From Patescibacteria group bacterium (lineage in GTDB: Bacteria; Patescibacteriota; Patescibacteriia; Patescibacteriales; Patescibacteriaceae): a stretch of 64,000 nt of DNA. A program made the position numbers and the translations under genes. The DNA lies in assembly GCA_028704945.1 (NCBI GenBank), contig JAQWEL010000001.1:62001-126000 (forward strand), read 5' to 3'. Under the pieces are notes generated by a model. It searched no databases. It worked only from the letters and a program-made list of their open reading frames with translations, and was not told the origin of the DNA. Positions within the stretch are counted from its first letter, which is position 1. Each line of letters opens with the position of its first letter. Shown here piece after piece: positions 17,930 to 25,960 of the stretch.

Positions 17930-20900
17930 TTACCCAATTACTCTAAACACTTCTTCTAAGGTCGTCAAGCCTTCAATAGCTTTTAAAACTCCATCCAAGG
18001 TCATAGTGACAAAACCCTCCTCAATCGCTTTAGCTTCTATTTCCGTGTCAGTTATTTTTTCGGACATAATTAATTTTTGAATTTCCGGCGTGACACTAAT
18101 TGCTTCATATAAGCCGACACGCCCTTTATAACCGATACCGCTACAATGTTCACAGCCTTTGCCTCGTTTAAATGAGTAATTTTGTGGAATTGTTATGCCA
18201 GATTTGGGATTGATATTCTCGAGGATTTTAGTCGCTTGAGCCAATAAACTTGCTTCAGGCTCATAAGGCTCGGCACAGTATTGGCAGATGCGGCGAACCA
18301 AGCGTTGGCCGATAGAACATTCCATCGAACCGGACAAAAAGCTTCTCTCTACCCCTAATTCAGCTAAGCGATTGATAGCGCCAGCAGCCGAATTAGCATG
18401 AACGGTTGATAAGACTAAATGTCCTGAGAGAGCGGCTTCAATGGCGGTTTTAGCTGTTTCAGCGTCTCTGATTTCACCAATCATGATAATATTAGGATTT
18501 TGACGCATCAGTGATCTCATGGCGTTAGAAAAAGTATAGCCGCCTTTTTCGTCTATTTGAGTTTGCATAACACCTGCCAAGTTGTATTCAATCGGATCTT
18601 CAATGGTTATTACTTTTATATCAGGCTGGTTTAAGCGATTAAGCAAAGAATAAAGAGTCGTGGTTTTACCAGAGCCAGTCGGCCCAGTATTAATGATAAT
18701 TCCTTTGGTTTTTTTAATGGCGCCTAAAACAACATTTAAAGTATTGCCTCGCATACCCAAGGTTTCAATTTCCAAAGCAGAAGCTTGTTGAGATAGTATT
18801 CTGATAACGGCTGTTTCGCCATAACCACCAGTAATGATAGAGACACGAGCATCCATTCTATCCATGCCAGGTAAATAAATAGCGAAGCGTCCTTCATAGG
18901 TTGGTTGGCGATCATTCATCTCATAGCCAATTAGATTTTTTATTTCAGCTAATATTGGAATATTGTATTCGGCTGATAGACTGGCAATATCATGCAAGAT
19001 GCCGTCAATGCGCAAGCGGATACGCACGCCTTGATCGGTTGGATCAACGTGGACATCGCCAGCTTCAGCCTTAACCGCAATAGCGATAATAGCTTGAAGC
19101 ATCTCAGTCGATTTTATACTTTTAATAGTTTCTTCGACTTGAGTAAGGTTAGCAGCTGATTCCTCGGCAAATTTTACTTGCTCGGCTGATATTTTTAAGC
19201 CACGACCGATGGTTTTTGACATAAAACTGTCATATAAAGCGTCGACATAATCCATTTTTCCAACCGCTTGATAAACTTCGTCTAAGGAAGTAATTCCATC
19301 CATTGCTTTTAAAACTCCATCTTGAAGCATGGTAATCATGCCAGAATCAATTGCTTTTTCTAGGATTTTAAAGGCTGGGGCATTTTCAGCGGTCAATTCT
19401 TTAATGTCGTTATTCATGGTAAAAATTTCGTAGATACCAACGCGACCTTTATAACCTAAGCCTTGGCAGAAAGAACATTCTTTATTTTCACCTGATTTAT
19501 ATATGGTTGGTAATTTAGGTGAGATATTAATTCCAGCCTTAGGGCTCATGACGGATAATATTTTTTTGACTCGTTCAGTTTCCGTTTCTGTTAAGACATG
19601 CTCAATTTTACAGGCCGGGCAAAGTTTGCGGACTAAACGCTGACCAATAACGGCATTGAGTGAAGGCGTTAATAAAAATGGCTTAATGCCTAAATCTAAC
19701 AAACGGGGAATAACGCCAGCAGCGTCATTGGTGTGTAAGGTTGATAAGACTAAATGGCCAGTTAAGGATGACTGGATAGAAATCTCCGCTGTTTCTAAAT
19801 CACGGATTTCTCCGACCATAACAATATCAGGATCTTGACGTAGAATTGAGCGCAAACCTTTAGCAAAGGTATAGCCTTTACTTTCGTCAATTTGGCTTTG
19901 ATTGATGCCTTTAAGGTGATATTCAACTGGGTCTTCTAATGTAATAATTTTTGTTCCGGGTCGATTTAAGCGATTTAAAATGCCATATAAAGTGGTGGTT
20001 TTGCCAGAACCGGTCGGTCCAGTCGTTAAAATCATACCGTTAGGCTTTTCAATTTCCGCTAATAAAATTTTTTCCGCCTGAGGATACATGCCCAACGATT
20101 CAATATTCAAACCCTCGACGTTAGCCATTAATAAGCGCATTACGACTGATTCGCCTTTAGATGTTGGTAAGAATGAAACGCGGACGTCGATATTTGACTC
20201 AGATAAAAAGATAGTAAAACGGCCATCCTGCGGTTTGTCTGATATATTAATTTTAACCTTAGAAATAACTTTTAAGCGACTAACTACTTCTCGCCAACGT
20301 TTAATGTCGATATTAGCAGCTATTTGTAAAACGCCATCGACTCGAAAGCGGATAACAATGTCTTCTTCAGCGGCTTCAATGTGGATATCAGATGAACCTA
20401 AACGCATAGCCGCCGCAATAATCATAGTCATCACCTCAGAAACATTGGCTTTATTGATTTTTATCCTAAATATTTCTAAATTATCAAGTTCATTTTTGAA
20501 TTTTAATAAGTCAGCTTCAGTTATTTCGATTCCCCAACGAGGTTCGGTTACTTTGGGCAGGGTTTTATACATTTTTAAGCCATAATCAAAGCTGACTTGG
20601 CTAATTTGATAAATATCGGCGCTGGTAAAAAAATATTTTTCTTTTAATTCTTTGAGTTTTTGATTCACTCTGTCGTCTTTAGGATCAAGCGCAGCCATTC
20701 TGACGTTTTCTTGATCACGATAAAAACAAAAAGCGCCCAAAAGAATAGCCTCTTTTTCCTCTATTAAAGACAAACTTTCTGGAGAAATTGGAAAACCGCT
20801 TAAATTGATATAGGAAAAACCAGCCTGAGCTGCTTGAGACGCAATAGAACTTTCTAATTCTTTTAGTTTTATATCACCTATACCTTTAGATAGCTTTCCT

Positions 20901-20971
20901 TGCGATGTTTCATCATCAAGGATTGCTTCTTCTGACAAAAGGTCTTCAATTGAAGGTAAATTATTTTCCAT
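17930..20971 (-). CDS. pilB: tandem PilB/GspE ATPase (two ATPase units in one chain)
   Basis: This protein of about 1013 residues is two type II/IV secretion ATPases joined head to tail. After an N-terminal domain, unit 1 has SSDIHIEAAEEDIVIRFRVD, the P-loop GPTGSGKTTT near residue 320, the histidine box LSTLHTNDA and the zinc pairs CPAC and CSFC. Unit 2 repeats all of this (AGDVHVDPTDQGVRIRLRID, a second GPTGSGKTTT near 765, STVHANSA, CQYC, CEHC). Such ATPases power pilus assembly or DNA uptake. ATG 20971 is chosen because a good promoter (20991-21019) lies just behind it; a longer reading would start at the -35. Only one PilB normally makes one hexamer subunit, so the fusion is unusual. Confidence 0.9.
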   Translation of the reverse strand: MENNLPSIEDLLSEEAILDDETSQGKLSKGIGDIKLKELESSIASQAAQAGFSYINLSGFPISPESLSLIEEKEAILLGAFCFYRDQENVRMAALDPKDDRVNQKLKELKEKYFFTSADIYQISQVSFDYGLKMYKTLPKVTEPRWGIEITEADLLKFKNELDNLEIFRIKINKANVSEVMTMIIAAAMRLGSSDIHIEAAEEDIVIRFRVDGVLQIAANIDIKRWREVVSRLKVISKVKINISDKPQDGRFTIFLSESNIDVRVSFLPTSKGESVVMRLLMANVEGLNIESLGMYPQAEKILLAEIEKPNGMILTTGPTGSGKTTTLYGILNRLNRPGTKIITLEDPVEYHLKGINQSQIDESKGYTFAKGLRSILRQDPDIVMVGEIRDLETAEISIQSSLTGHLVLSTLHTNDAAGVIPRLLDLGIKPFLLTPSLNAVIGQRLVRKLCPACKIEHVLTETETERVKKILSVMSPKAGINISPKLPTIYKSGENKECSFCQGLGYKGRVGIYEIFTMNNDIKELTAENAPAFKILEKAIDSGMITMLQDGVLKAMDGITSLDEVYQAVGKMDYVDALYDSFMSKTIGRGLKISAEQVKFAEESAANLTQVEETIKSIKSTEMLQAIIAIAVKAEAGDVHVDPTDQGVRIRLRIDGILHDIASLSAEYNIPILAEIKNLIGYEMNDRQPTYEGRFAIYLPGMDRMDARVSIITGGYGETAVIRILSQQASALEIETLGMRGNTLNVVLGAIKKTKGIIINTGPTGSGKTTTLYSLLNRLNQPDIKVITIEDPIEYNLAGVMQTQIDEKGGYTFSNAMRSLMRQNPNIIMIGEIRDAETAKTAIEAALSGHLVLSTVHANSAAGAINRLAELGVERSFLSGSMECSIGQRLVRRICQYCAEPYEPEASLLAQATKILENINPKSGITIPQNYSFKRGKGCEHCSGIGYKGRVGLYEAISVTPEIQKLIMSEKITDTEIEAKAIEEGFVTMTLDGVLKAIEGLTTLEEVFRVIG

Positions 20972-20990
20972 AAAGTCTAAATTCTTTTTT

Positions 20991-21019
20991 ATTTTACACC
21001 AAAAGACTATATTTAACAA
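20991..21019 (-). promoter_or_regulatory. promoter of the tandem pilB gene
   Basis: On the minus strand: TTGTTA (21014-21019), 17-base spacer, TAAAAT (20991-20996). The expected 5' leader is about 13 bases. Confidence 0.65.
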
Positions 21020-21101
21020 ATTTTATTTTTTTGTTTTCTTGAAAGCTTTGTGATACAATAAATTTAAATTATTATAAAATTTAGTATAGATTGATATATA
21101 T

Positions 21102-23609
21102 ATGAGTAAAAAAGCAAAAAAGGAGGATCCGTTAGATTATTTAAGTTTACCAGCAATTGACATTGACCCAGAGATTAAAAAGGGTATTTTTGCCTTAATT
21201 TTGATGTTAATTGCCATTGTTAGCGCTTTAGGCCTTTTTAACGCTTCTGGAGCTTTTGGTTCTTATCTCAATAAGGGTTTAACTTGGTCTTTTGGCTGGG
21301 GTAGATGGCTGGCGCCGATATTATTTTTGGCCTGGGCTATTTTTATTTTTTTTAAAGAAAAATTAGAGATTAAATTGATTAATTACACTGGATTATTTTT
21401 AAATTTTTTGGCAATTGAAATATTTTTACAGTTAATCGTTGATCAAACTACTTGGGACACTGTTTTGTTGGCCGGAGGCGGCGGTGGTCACTTGGGTTGG
21501 ATTTTAGCGCTCGGCTTAATCAAAGCAATTGGCATGATTGCCGCTTTTGTAGCTATAGTTATCTTGTTGTTAATCGGTTTTATGTTTATGTTCAATACAA
21601 CTCTGGCTCACTTGTTTCATAAAGGTTCTGCTCCAGCTCGCTTTCTCTTAAATCTTGGTGGGAAAAATAAAGATAAGAAAAACGATAATGATGATAATGA
21701 CAAAGATGATAAGGAAGATTGTGATGAGAATGAAGAAGAAAACGAAGAGTCAGAGGAAGAGGAAAATGAAGATAACGAAGAAGAATCTGAAAATGAAGAC
21801 AATAATGAAGACGAAAATGATGAAGAGGAAGATAAATTTGAACCAACAGCCCCTTTAAAATCCTTAGTTAAAAATAAGAATAATGATAATGCCAATTTAA
21901 ATATTTGGAAACCGACTAATATTGATATTGATTTGCCGATTGAGCTTTTGTCTAAAAAAATTGGCAAGCCTAACTCCGGTGATATTAAAGCAAATAAAGA
22001 GATAATCAAGAACACATTTGAGAATTTTGGTATTGAAGTTGAAATGGGGGAAGTAGCGGTTGGTCCGACAGTTGCTCAATACACTTTGAAGCCAGCTGAA
22101 GGAGTAAAGCTTTCTAAAATTACTACCTTAAATAGTGATTTAGCTATGGCTTTAGCTGCTCACCCGATACGTATTGAAGCGCCAATCCCAGGCAAATCAT
22201 TAGTCGGTATTGAGGTGCCAAATAAAGCGATTGCTACAGTCGGGCTAAGAGAAGTCTTGGGAAGCAAGGAGTTTGCTGAGCGCAAAAAGAACACCATGAT
22301 TTCGCTCGGTAAGGATGTGGCTGGCAAGGTCTGGTTAACTGATTTGACTCGAATGCCACACTTATTAGTCGCTGGTCAAACTGGATCAGGCAAGTCAGTT
22401 ATGCTTAACACTTTAATTGTCAGTTTGCTTTATCAGAATAATCCGGATGATCTAAGATTAATTATGGTTGACCCGAAAAGGGTAGAACTTACCATGTATG
22501 ATGGTATCCCTCATTTATTAACGCCAGTTATCACAGAAGTGTCTAAAACTGTTAATGCCTTGAAGTGGTCATTGAATGAACTTGATCGTCGTTTGCGTTT
22601 ATTGCAATCAGCTAAGAAAAAAGATATTTTAAGCTATAATGCTACTGCTAAGCAAAAATTACCTTATATAGTATTTATTATTGATGAATTAGCAGATTTA
22701 ATGATTGTGGCCGGCAAAGAAGTCGAAACAGGTATTGTTAGGTTGGCTCAGTTAGCTCGCGCCGTCGGTATACATTTGGTTTTAGCGACCCAGCGACCGA
22801 GTGTCAATGTTATTACTGGCACGATTAAGGCTAATATGCCCGCCCGTATTGCTTTTGCGGTTGCTTCCGGCATAGATTCAAGAACTATTTTAGACGGCCC
22901 CGGAGCCGAAAAACTGTTAGGAAAAGGTGATATGTTATTTTCCGACCCATCAATGTCAAAGCCGAAGCGTATCCAGGGCGCTTATGTTAGCGAATTAGAA
23001 ATCAAACGCATTGTCAATCATATAAAATCAAATTCAGAGGAAATTGAATATATGGAAGAAATTACCGAACGCCAGAAGGTTATTGGTATGGCTGGTGTCG
23101 GGATTGATGGCGGTTCGGATGATGACGATGACGTTGTTACTCAGTCAATTGAGATTGTCCTTTCAGCTGGTAGAGCCTCAACTACTTTTTTGCAAAGAAA
23201 ATTATCAATTGGTTATCCTCGAGCAGCCAAGCTGATGGATCAGCTTGAAGAAATGGGTATAATCGGTCCGGGACAAGGCGCTAAACCAAGAGAGATTTTA
23301 ATCACTCGGGATCAGTGGGAAAGAATGCAATCAGGTACAGTTGCTCAAGCATCAATTCATAATCAAGCTACATTTGAAGCTCCACAAAATTATTTAGATA
23401 ATGAAAATGAAGAAGAGTCCGAAACTGAAGATGAAAATAATGAGGACGATGAGGAAGAATTTGAAGAAGAAAACGAAGCTGATAGCGATAATGAGATTGA
23501 TGACGATGATAATAATGACGAGGAAGAGACTGAGGCCGAAGAAGATTTGAAAGATATTAAAAAACCCAAAAAGACTTTAGACGATTTTGATCATTATTTT
23601 TCAAGATAA
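21102..23609 (+). CDS. ftsK: FtsK/SpoIIIE DNA translocase with acidic linker and tail
   Basis: FtsK pumps chromosome DNA at the division septum. The 835-residue protein has four N-terminal membrane helices (about 25-170) and a very acidic linker (about 185-245, Asp/Glu/Asn runs). A motor domain follows with TVAQYTLKPAEGVKLSKI, P-loop LLVAGQTGSGKSVMLN, VDPKRVELTMY, IVFIIDELADLM and LATQRPSVNVITG. A winged-helix gamma domain comes next (SAGRASTTFLQRKLSIGYPR). After it comes a second acidic tail of about 65 residues, which the family normally lacks. The acidic codon-repetitive tracts read as low complexity in all frames. It stands alone behind a weak promoter. Confidence 0.95.
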   Translation: MSKKAKKEDPLDYLSLPAIDIDPEIKKGIFALILMLIAIVSALGLFNASGAFGSYLNKGLTWSFGWGRWLAPILFLAWAIFIFFKEKLEIKLINYTGLFLNFLAIEIFLQLIVDQTTWDTVLLAGGGGGHLGWILALGLIKAIGMIAAFVAIVILLLIGFMFMFNTTLAHLFHKGSAPARFLLNLGGKNKDKKNDNDDNDKDDKEDCDENEEENEESEEEENEDNEEESENEDNNEDENDEEEDKFEPTAPLKSLVKNKNNDNANLNIWKPTNIDIDLPIELLSKKIGKPNSGDIKANKEIIKNTFENFGIEVEMGEVAVGPTVAQYTLKPAEGVKLSKITTLNSDLAMALAAHPIRIEAPIPGKSLVGIEVPNKAIATVGLREVLGSKEFAERKKNTMISLGKDVAGKVWLTDLTRMPHLLVAGQTGSGKSVMLNTLIVSLLYQNNPDDLRLIMVDPKRVELTMYDGIPHLLTPVITEVSKTVNALKWSLNELDRRLRLLQSAKKKDILSYNATAKQKLPYIVFIIDELADLMIVAGKEVETGIVRLAQLARAVGIHLVLATQRPSVNVITGTIKANMPARIAFAVASGIDSRTILDGPGAEKLLGKGDMLFSDPSMSKPKRIQGAYVSELEIKRIVNHIKSNSEEIEYMEEITERQKVIGMAGVGIDGGSDDDDDVVTQSIEIVLSAGRASTTFLQRKLSIGYPRAAKLMDQLEEMGIIGPGQGAKPREILITRDQWERMQSGTVAQASIHNQATFEAPQNYLDNENEEESETEDENNEDDEEEFEEENEADSDNEIDDDDNNDEEETEAEEDLKDIKKPKKTLDDFDHYFSR

Positions 23610-23655
23610 TAAATTTAATAATTAAATATATTTAAAACTTAAGGAGGATAATTTT

Positions 23656-23886
23656 ATGAAAGATTTTACTAAGGTTATTGACCAAAAATTAAAACACGTA
23701 ATGGTCAACATGATTTTTACCGGCACACTTTTGCTTATTTTGGCTATCTTTGTAGCCGCCAGTGATTTTATGGCTAGACTGCTTTTATCTGTTGCTGTTA
23801 TCGTTATCGCCTATTCTTTTTATTATGCGGCTTATAAGTTGCACACCATTAAAAAGATTATTGCTGGCAAGCATTGGTTCGAATAA
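23656..23886 (+). CDS. small two-helix membrane protein
   Basis: This 76-residue protein has a near-perfect Shine-Dalgarno site (AAGGAGG, 8 bases before ATG). A short basic N-terminus precedes two membrane helices (about 17-36 and 41-60) and a lysine-rich end, KLHTIKKIIAGKHWF. I do not recognise a family. It lies between ftsK and ftsH and is closed by a terminator, so it may be cotranscribed with ftsK. Confidence 0.7.
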   Translation: MKDFTKVIDQKLKHVMVNMIFTGTLLLILAIFVAASDFMARLLLSVAVIVIAYSFYYAAYKLHTIKKIIAGKHWFE

Positions 23887-23913
23887 AATTATATTCGGTA
23901 TTAAAAAATACAT

Positions 23914-23957
23914 AAAAACAATGGCAAGTGAATTAAATTTACTGGCCATTGTTTTTA
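23914..23957 (+). terminator. terminator after the small membrane protein gene
   Basis: AAAACAATGGC pairs with GCCATTGTTTTT around an 18-base loop that has further internal pairing (AGT/ACT). Confidence 0.7.
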
Positions 23958-23995
23958 TGTATTTAAATAATTTAGCTCGGATTTATTTTATCAAG

Positions 23996-24024
23996 TTGAA
24001 ATTTTAAGCCAAATAGTCTATAAT
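23996..24024 (+). promoter_or_regulatory. promoter of ftsH
   Basis: TTGAAA (23996-24001), 17-base spacer, TATAAT (24019-24024), 30 bases before the start codon. Confidence 0.8.
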
Positions 24025-24054
24025 ATTTACGAAATTAAGCTAATTGTAAAGAAT

Positions 24055-25896
24055 ATGAAAAAAGGAAAAAAGAATAAGAATAATATCGCTAAGAATATAC
24101 TAATTTTTATTTTAGTATTTTTTATCTTGGCAGCCATGTTGAGCTGGTCTAGTAAAAATAGTTCAAAAAGCTCAGTTGTCGGATTAAGTTCTGTCGCCTT
24201 AGATATTAATAATGAAAAAATTGAATCGATTCAGGTTGAAGGGTCTAAGATGGCTGTTAAATATAAAGATGGCCATGAAGCCAAGGCAATTAAGGAAGTA
24301 AATCAATCTTTGTCACAGGCTTTAAGTGATTTTGGTGTTGATAAGAATAAGATGTCAAATGTTAAAATTGATATTAAAGACAGTTCGGAGTCTGATGTTT
24401 GGATGACTATTATTTTGCCTTTTTTGGTGCCGCTTGTTTTGATTGGGGTGATGCTTTGGTTTATGATGCGAGGCGTACAAGGCGCTAACAACAAAGCCAT
24501 GATGTTCGGCCAGTCGGGCGCGCGTGAAGCTAATCCTGATAATCAGGTTAAGACAACTTTTGCTGACGTGGCTGGAGCTAAAGAAGCTAAAGAAGAGTTA
24601 ATGGAAGTGGTCGAGTTTTTAAAAGCGCCAAAAAAGTTTGCCGATTTAGGCGCGCGTATACCGCGAGGTGTTTTATTGCTTGGCGGACCTGGTTTGGGTA
24701 AAACATTATTAGCTAAGGCTGTCGCCGGTGAAGCGGCTGTGCCTTTTTTCTCAATTTCTGGTTCCGAATTCGTAGAAATGTTTGTTGGTGTCGGCGCTAG
24801 TCGTGTCCGTGATTTATTCGCTAAAGCTAAGAAACGCGCTCCTTGCATAGTTTTTATTGATGAAATTGACGCTGTCGGTCGCCGCCGCGGCACCGGTTTA
24901 GGCGGATCACATGATGAACGCGAACAGACTTTAAATCAAATTTTAGTTGAAATGGATGGCTTTGAACCTAACTCAGGCGTAATTGTTATTGCCGCCACCA
25001 ATCGTCCAGACGTTTTGGACCCAGCTTTGTTAAGGCCAGGCCGTTTTGACAGGCAAGTGATGTTAGATGCACCTGACATCGCTGATCGCGAAGCTATCTT
25101 AAAGATTCATGCTCGTCAAAAACCGTTGGCGGACGGAGTCGAATTAAGAAGAGTTGCTGAACGCACGCCTGGTTTTAGCGGCGCTGATTTAGCTAACGTC
25201 TTAAATGAAGGAGCAATCTTAGCTGCCCGACATAATAAGAAAAAAATCGATAGTCAGGAATTATTTGATGCCATTGAAAAAGTAATTTTAGGCCCAGAAA
25301 GGAAATCAAGAATCATTACTGATAAAGAAAAAAAGACGGTGGCCTATCATGAAGCTGGTCATGCAGTGTTATCTTATTTTTTGGGTGATGCTAATCAGAC
25401 CCATAAAGTTTCCATTATTAGCCGTGGCCAAGCCGGCGGTTATACTCTGCGTCTGCCTACCGAAGACAAACATTTACATTCCAGAAGCGAATATTTTGAT
25501 GAATTAGGCGTGATGTTAGGTGGCTATTTAGCCGAGATTGAAGTTTTTGGCGAGATGACCACTGGCGCTTCATCTGATTTGCAGAGGGTGACGGAGTTGG
25601 CTAAAAATATGGTTACCCAGTTCGGTATGTCTGATAATTTGGGGCCAAGAACTTTTGGCAAGCGCGATGATATGATTTTTTTAGGCAAAGAGATTCATGA
25701 AGAAAGAGATTATTCGGAAAAATTAGCTGAAACAATAGATAGTGAAGTGGCGAGCGTTATTAAACAGGCTCAAGAAAAAGCTAAAGGTATTTTAATCAAT
25801 AAACGCGCTGCTTTGGAAAAAGTCGTTGCTGTATTATTGGAAAAAGAAACGATTGAAAAAGATGAATTTGCGGAATTAATGAAAGAATTTAGTTAA
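24055..25896 (+). CDS. ftsH: ATP-dependent membrane zinc protease FtsH
   Basis: FtsH extracts and degrades membrane and unstable proteins. The 613 residues show a membrane helix near 14-32, a small periplasmic domain, a second helix near 120-142, and an AAA+ module. That module has P-loop [17 protein letters not shown] (Gly-Leu where Pro-Thr is usual), [13 protein letters not shown] and [20 protein letters not shown] with arginine fingers. The protease motif HEAGH lies near 430, with the third ligand region [16 protein letters not shown]. Length and order match the family. A strong promoter and a terminator make it monocistronic. Confidence 0.98.
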   Translation: MKKGKKNKNNIAKNILIFILVFFILAAMLSWSSKNSSKSSVVGLSSVALDINNEKIESIQVEGSKMAVKYKDGHEAKAIKEVNQSLSQALSDFGVDKNKMSNVKIDIKDSSESDVWMTIILPFLVPLVLIGVMLWFMMRGVQGANNKAMMFGQSGAREANPDNQVKTTFADVAGAKEAKEELMEVVEFLKAPKKFADLGARIPRGVLLLGGPGLGKTLLAKAVAGEAAVPFFSISGSEFVEMFVGVGASRVRDLFAKAKKRAPCIVFIDEIDAVGRRRGTGLGGSHDEREQTLNQILVEMDGFEPNSGVIVIAATNRPDVLDPALLRPGRFDRQVMLDAPDIADREAILKIHARQKPLADGVELRRVAERTPGFSGADLANVLNEGAILAARHNKKKIDSQELFDAIEKVILGPERKSRIITDKEKKTVAYHEAGHAVLSYFLGDANQTHKVSIISRGQAGGYTLRLPTEDKHLHSRSEYFDELGVMLGGYLAEIEVFGEMTTGASSDLQRVTELAKNMVTQFGMSDNLGPRTFGKRDDMIFLGKEIHEERDYSEKLAETIDSEVASVIKQAQEKAKGILINKRAALEKVVAVLLEKETIEKDEFAELMKEFS

Positions 25897-25911
25897 AATA
25901 ATTTTTAGTAA

Positions 25912-25948
25912 TAAAAAAACTACCGGACATATACCGGTAGTTTTTTTA
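25912..25948. terminator. bidirectional terminator between ftsH and the PBP gene
   Basis: AAACTACCGG pairs with CCGGTAGTTT around ACATATA; A and T runs flank it. Confidence 0.85.
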
Positions 25949-25960
25949 TTTAGCTAAGAT

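Noticed and set aside
21592-22015. Minus-strand ORFs opposite the FtsK acidic linker
   Set aside because: Ser/Leu-rich readings that arise only from the repetitive Asp/Glu codons on the other strand.
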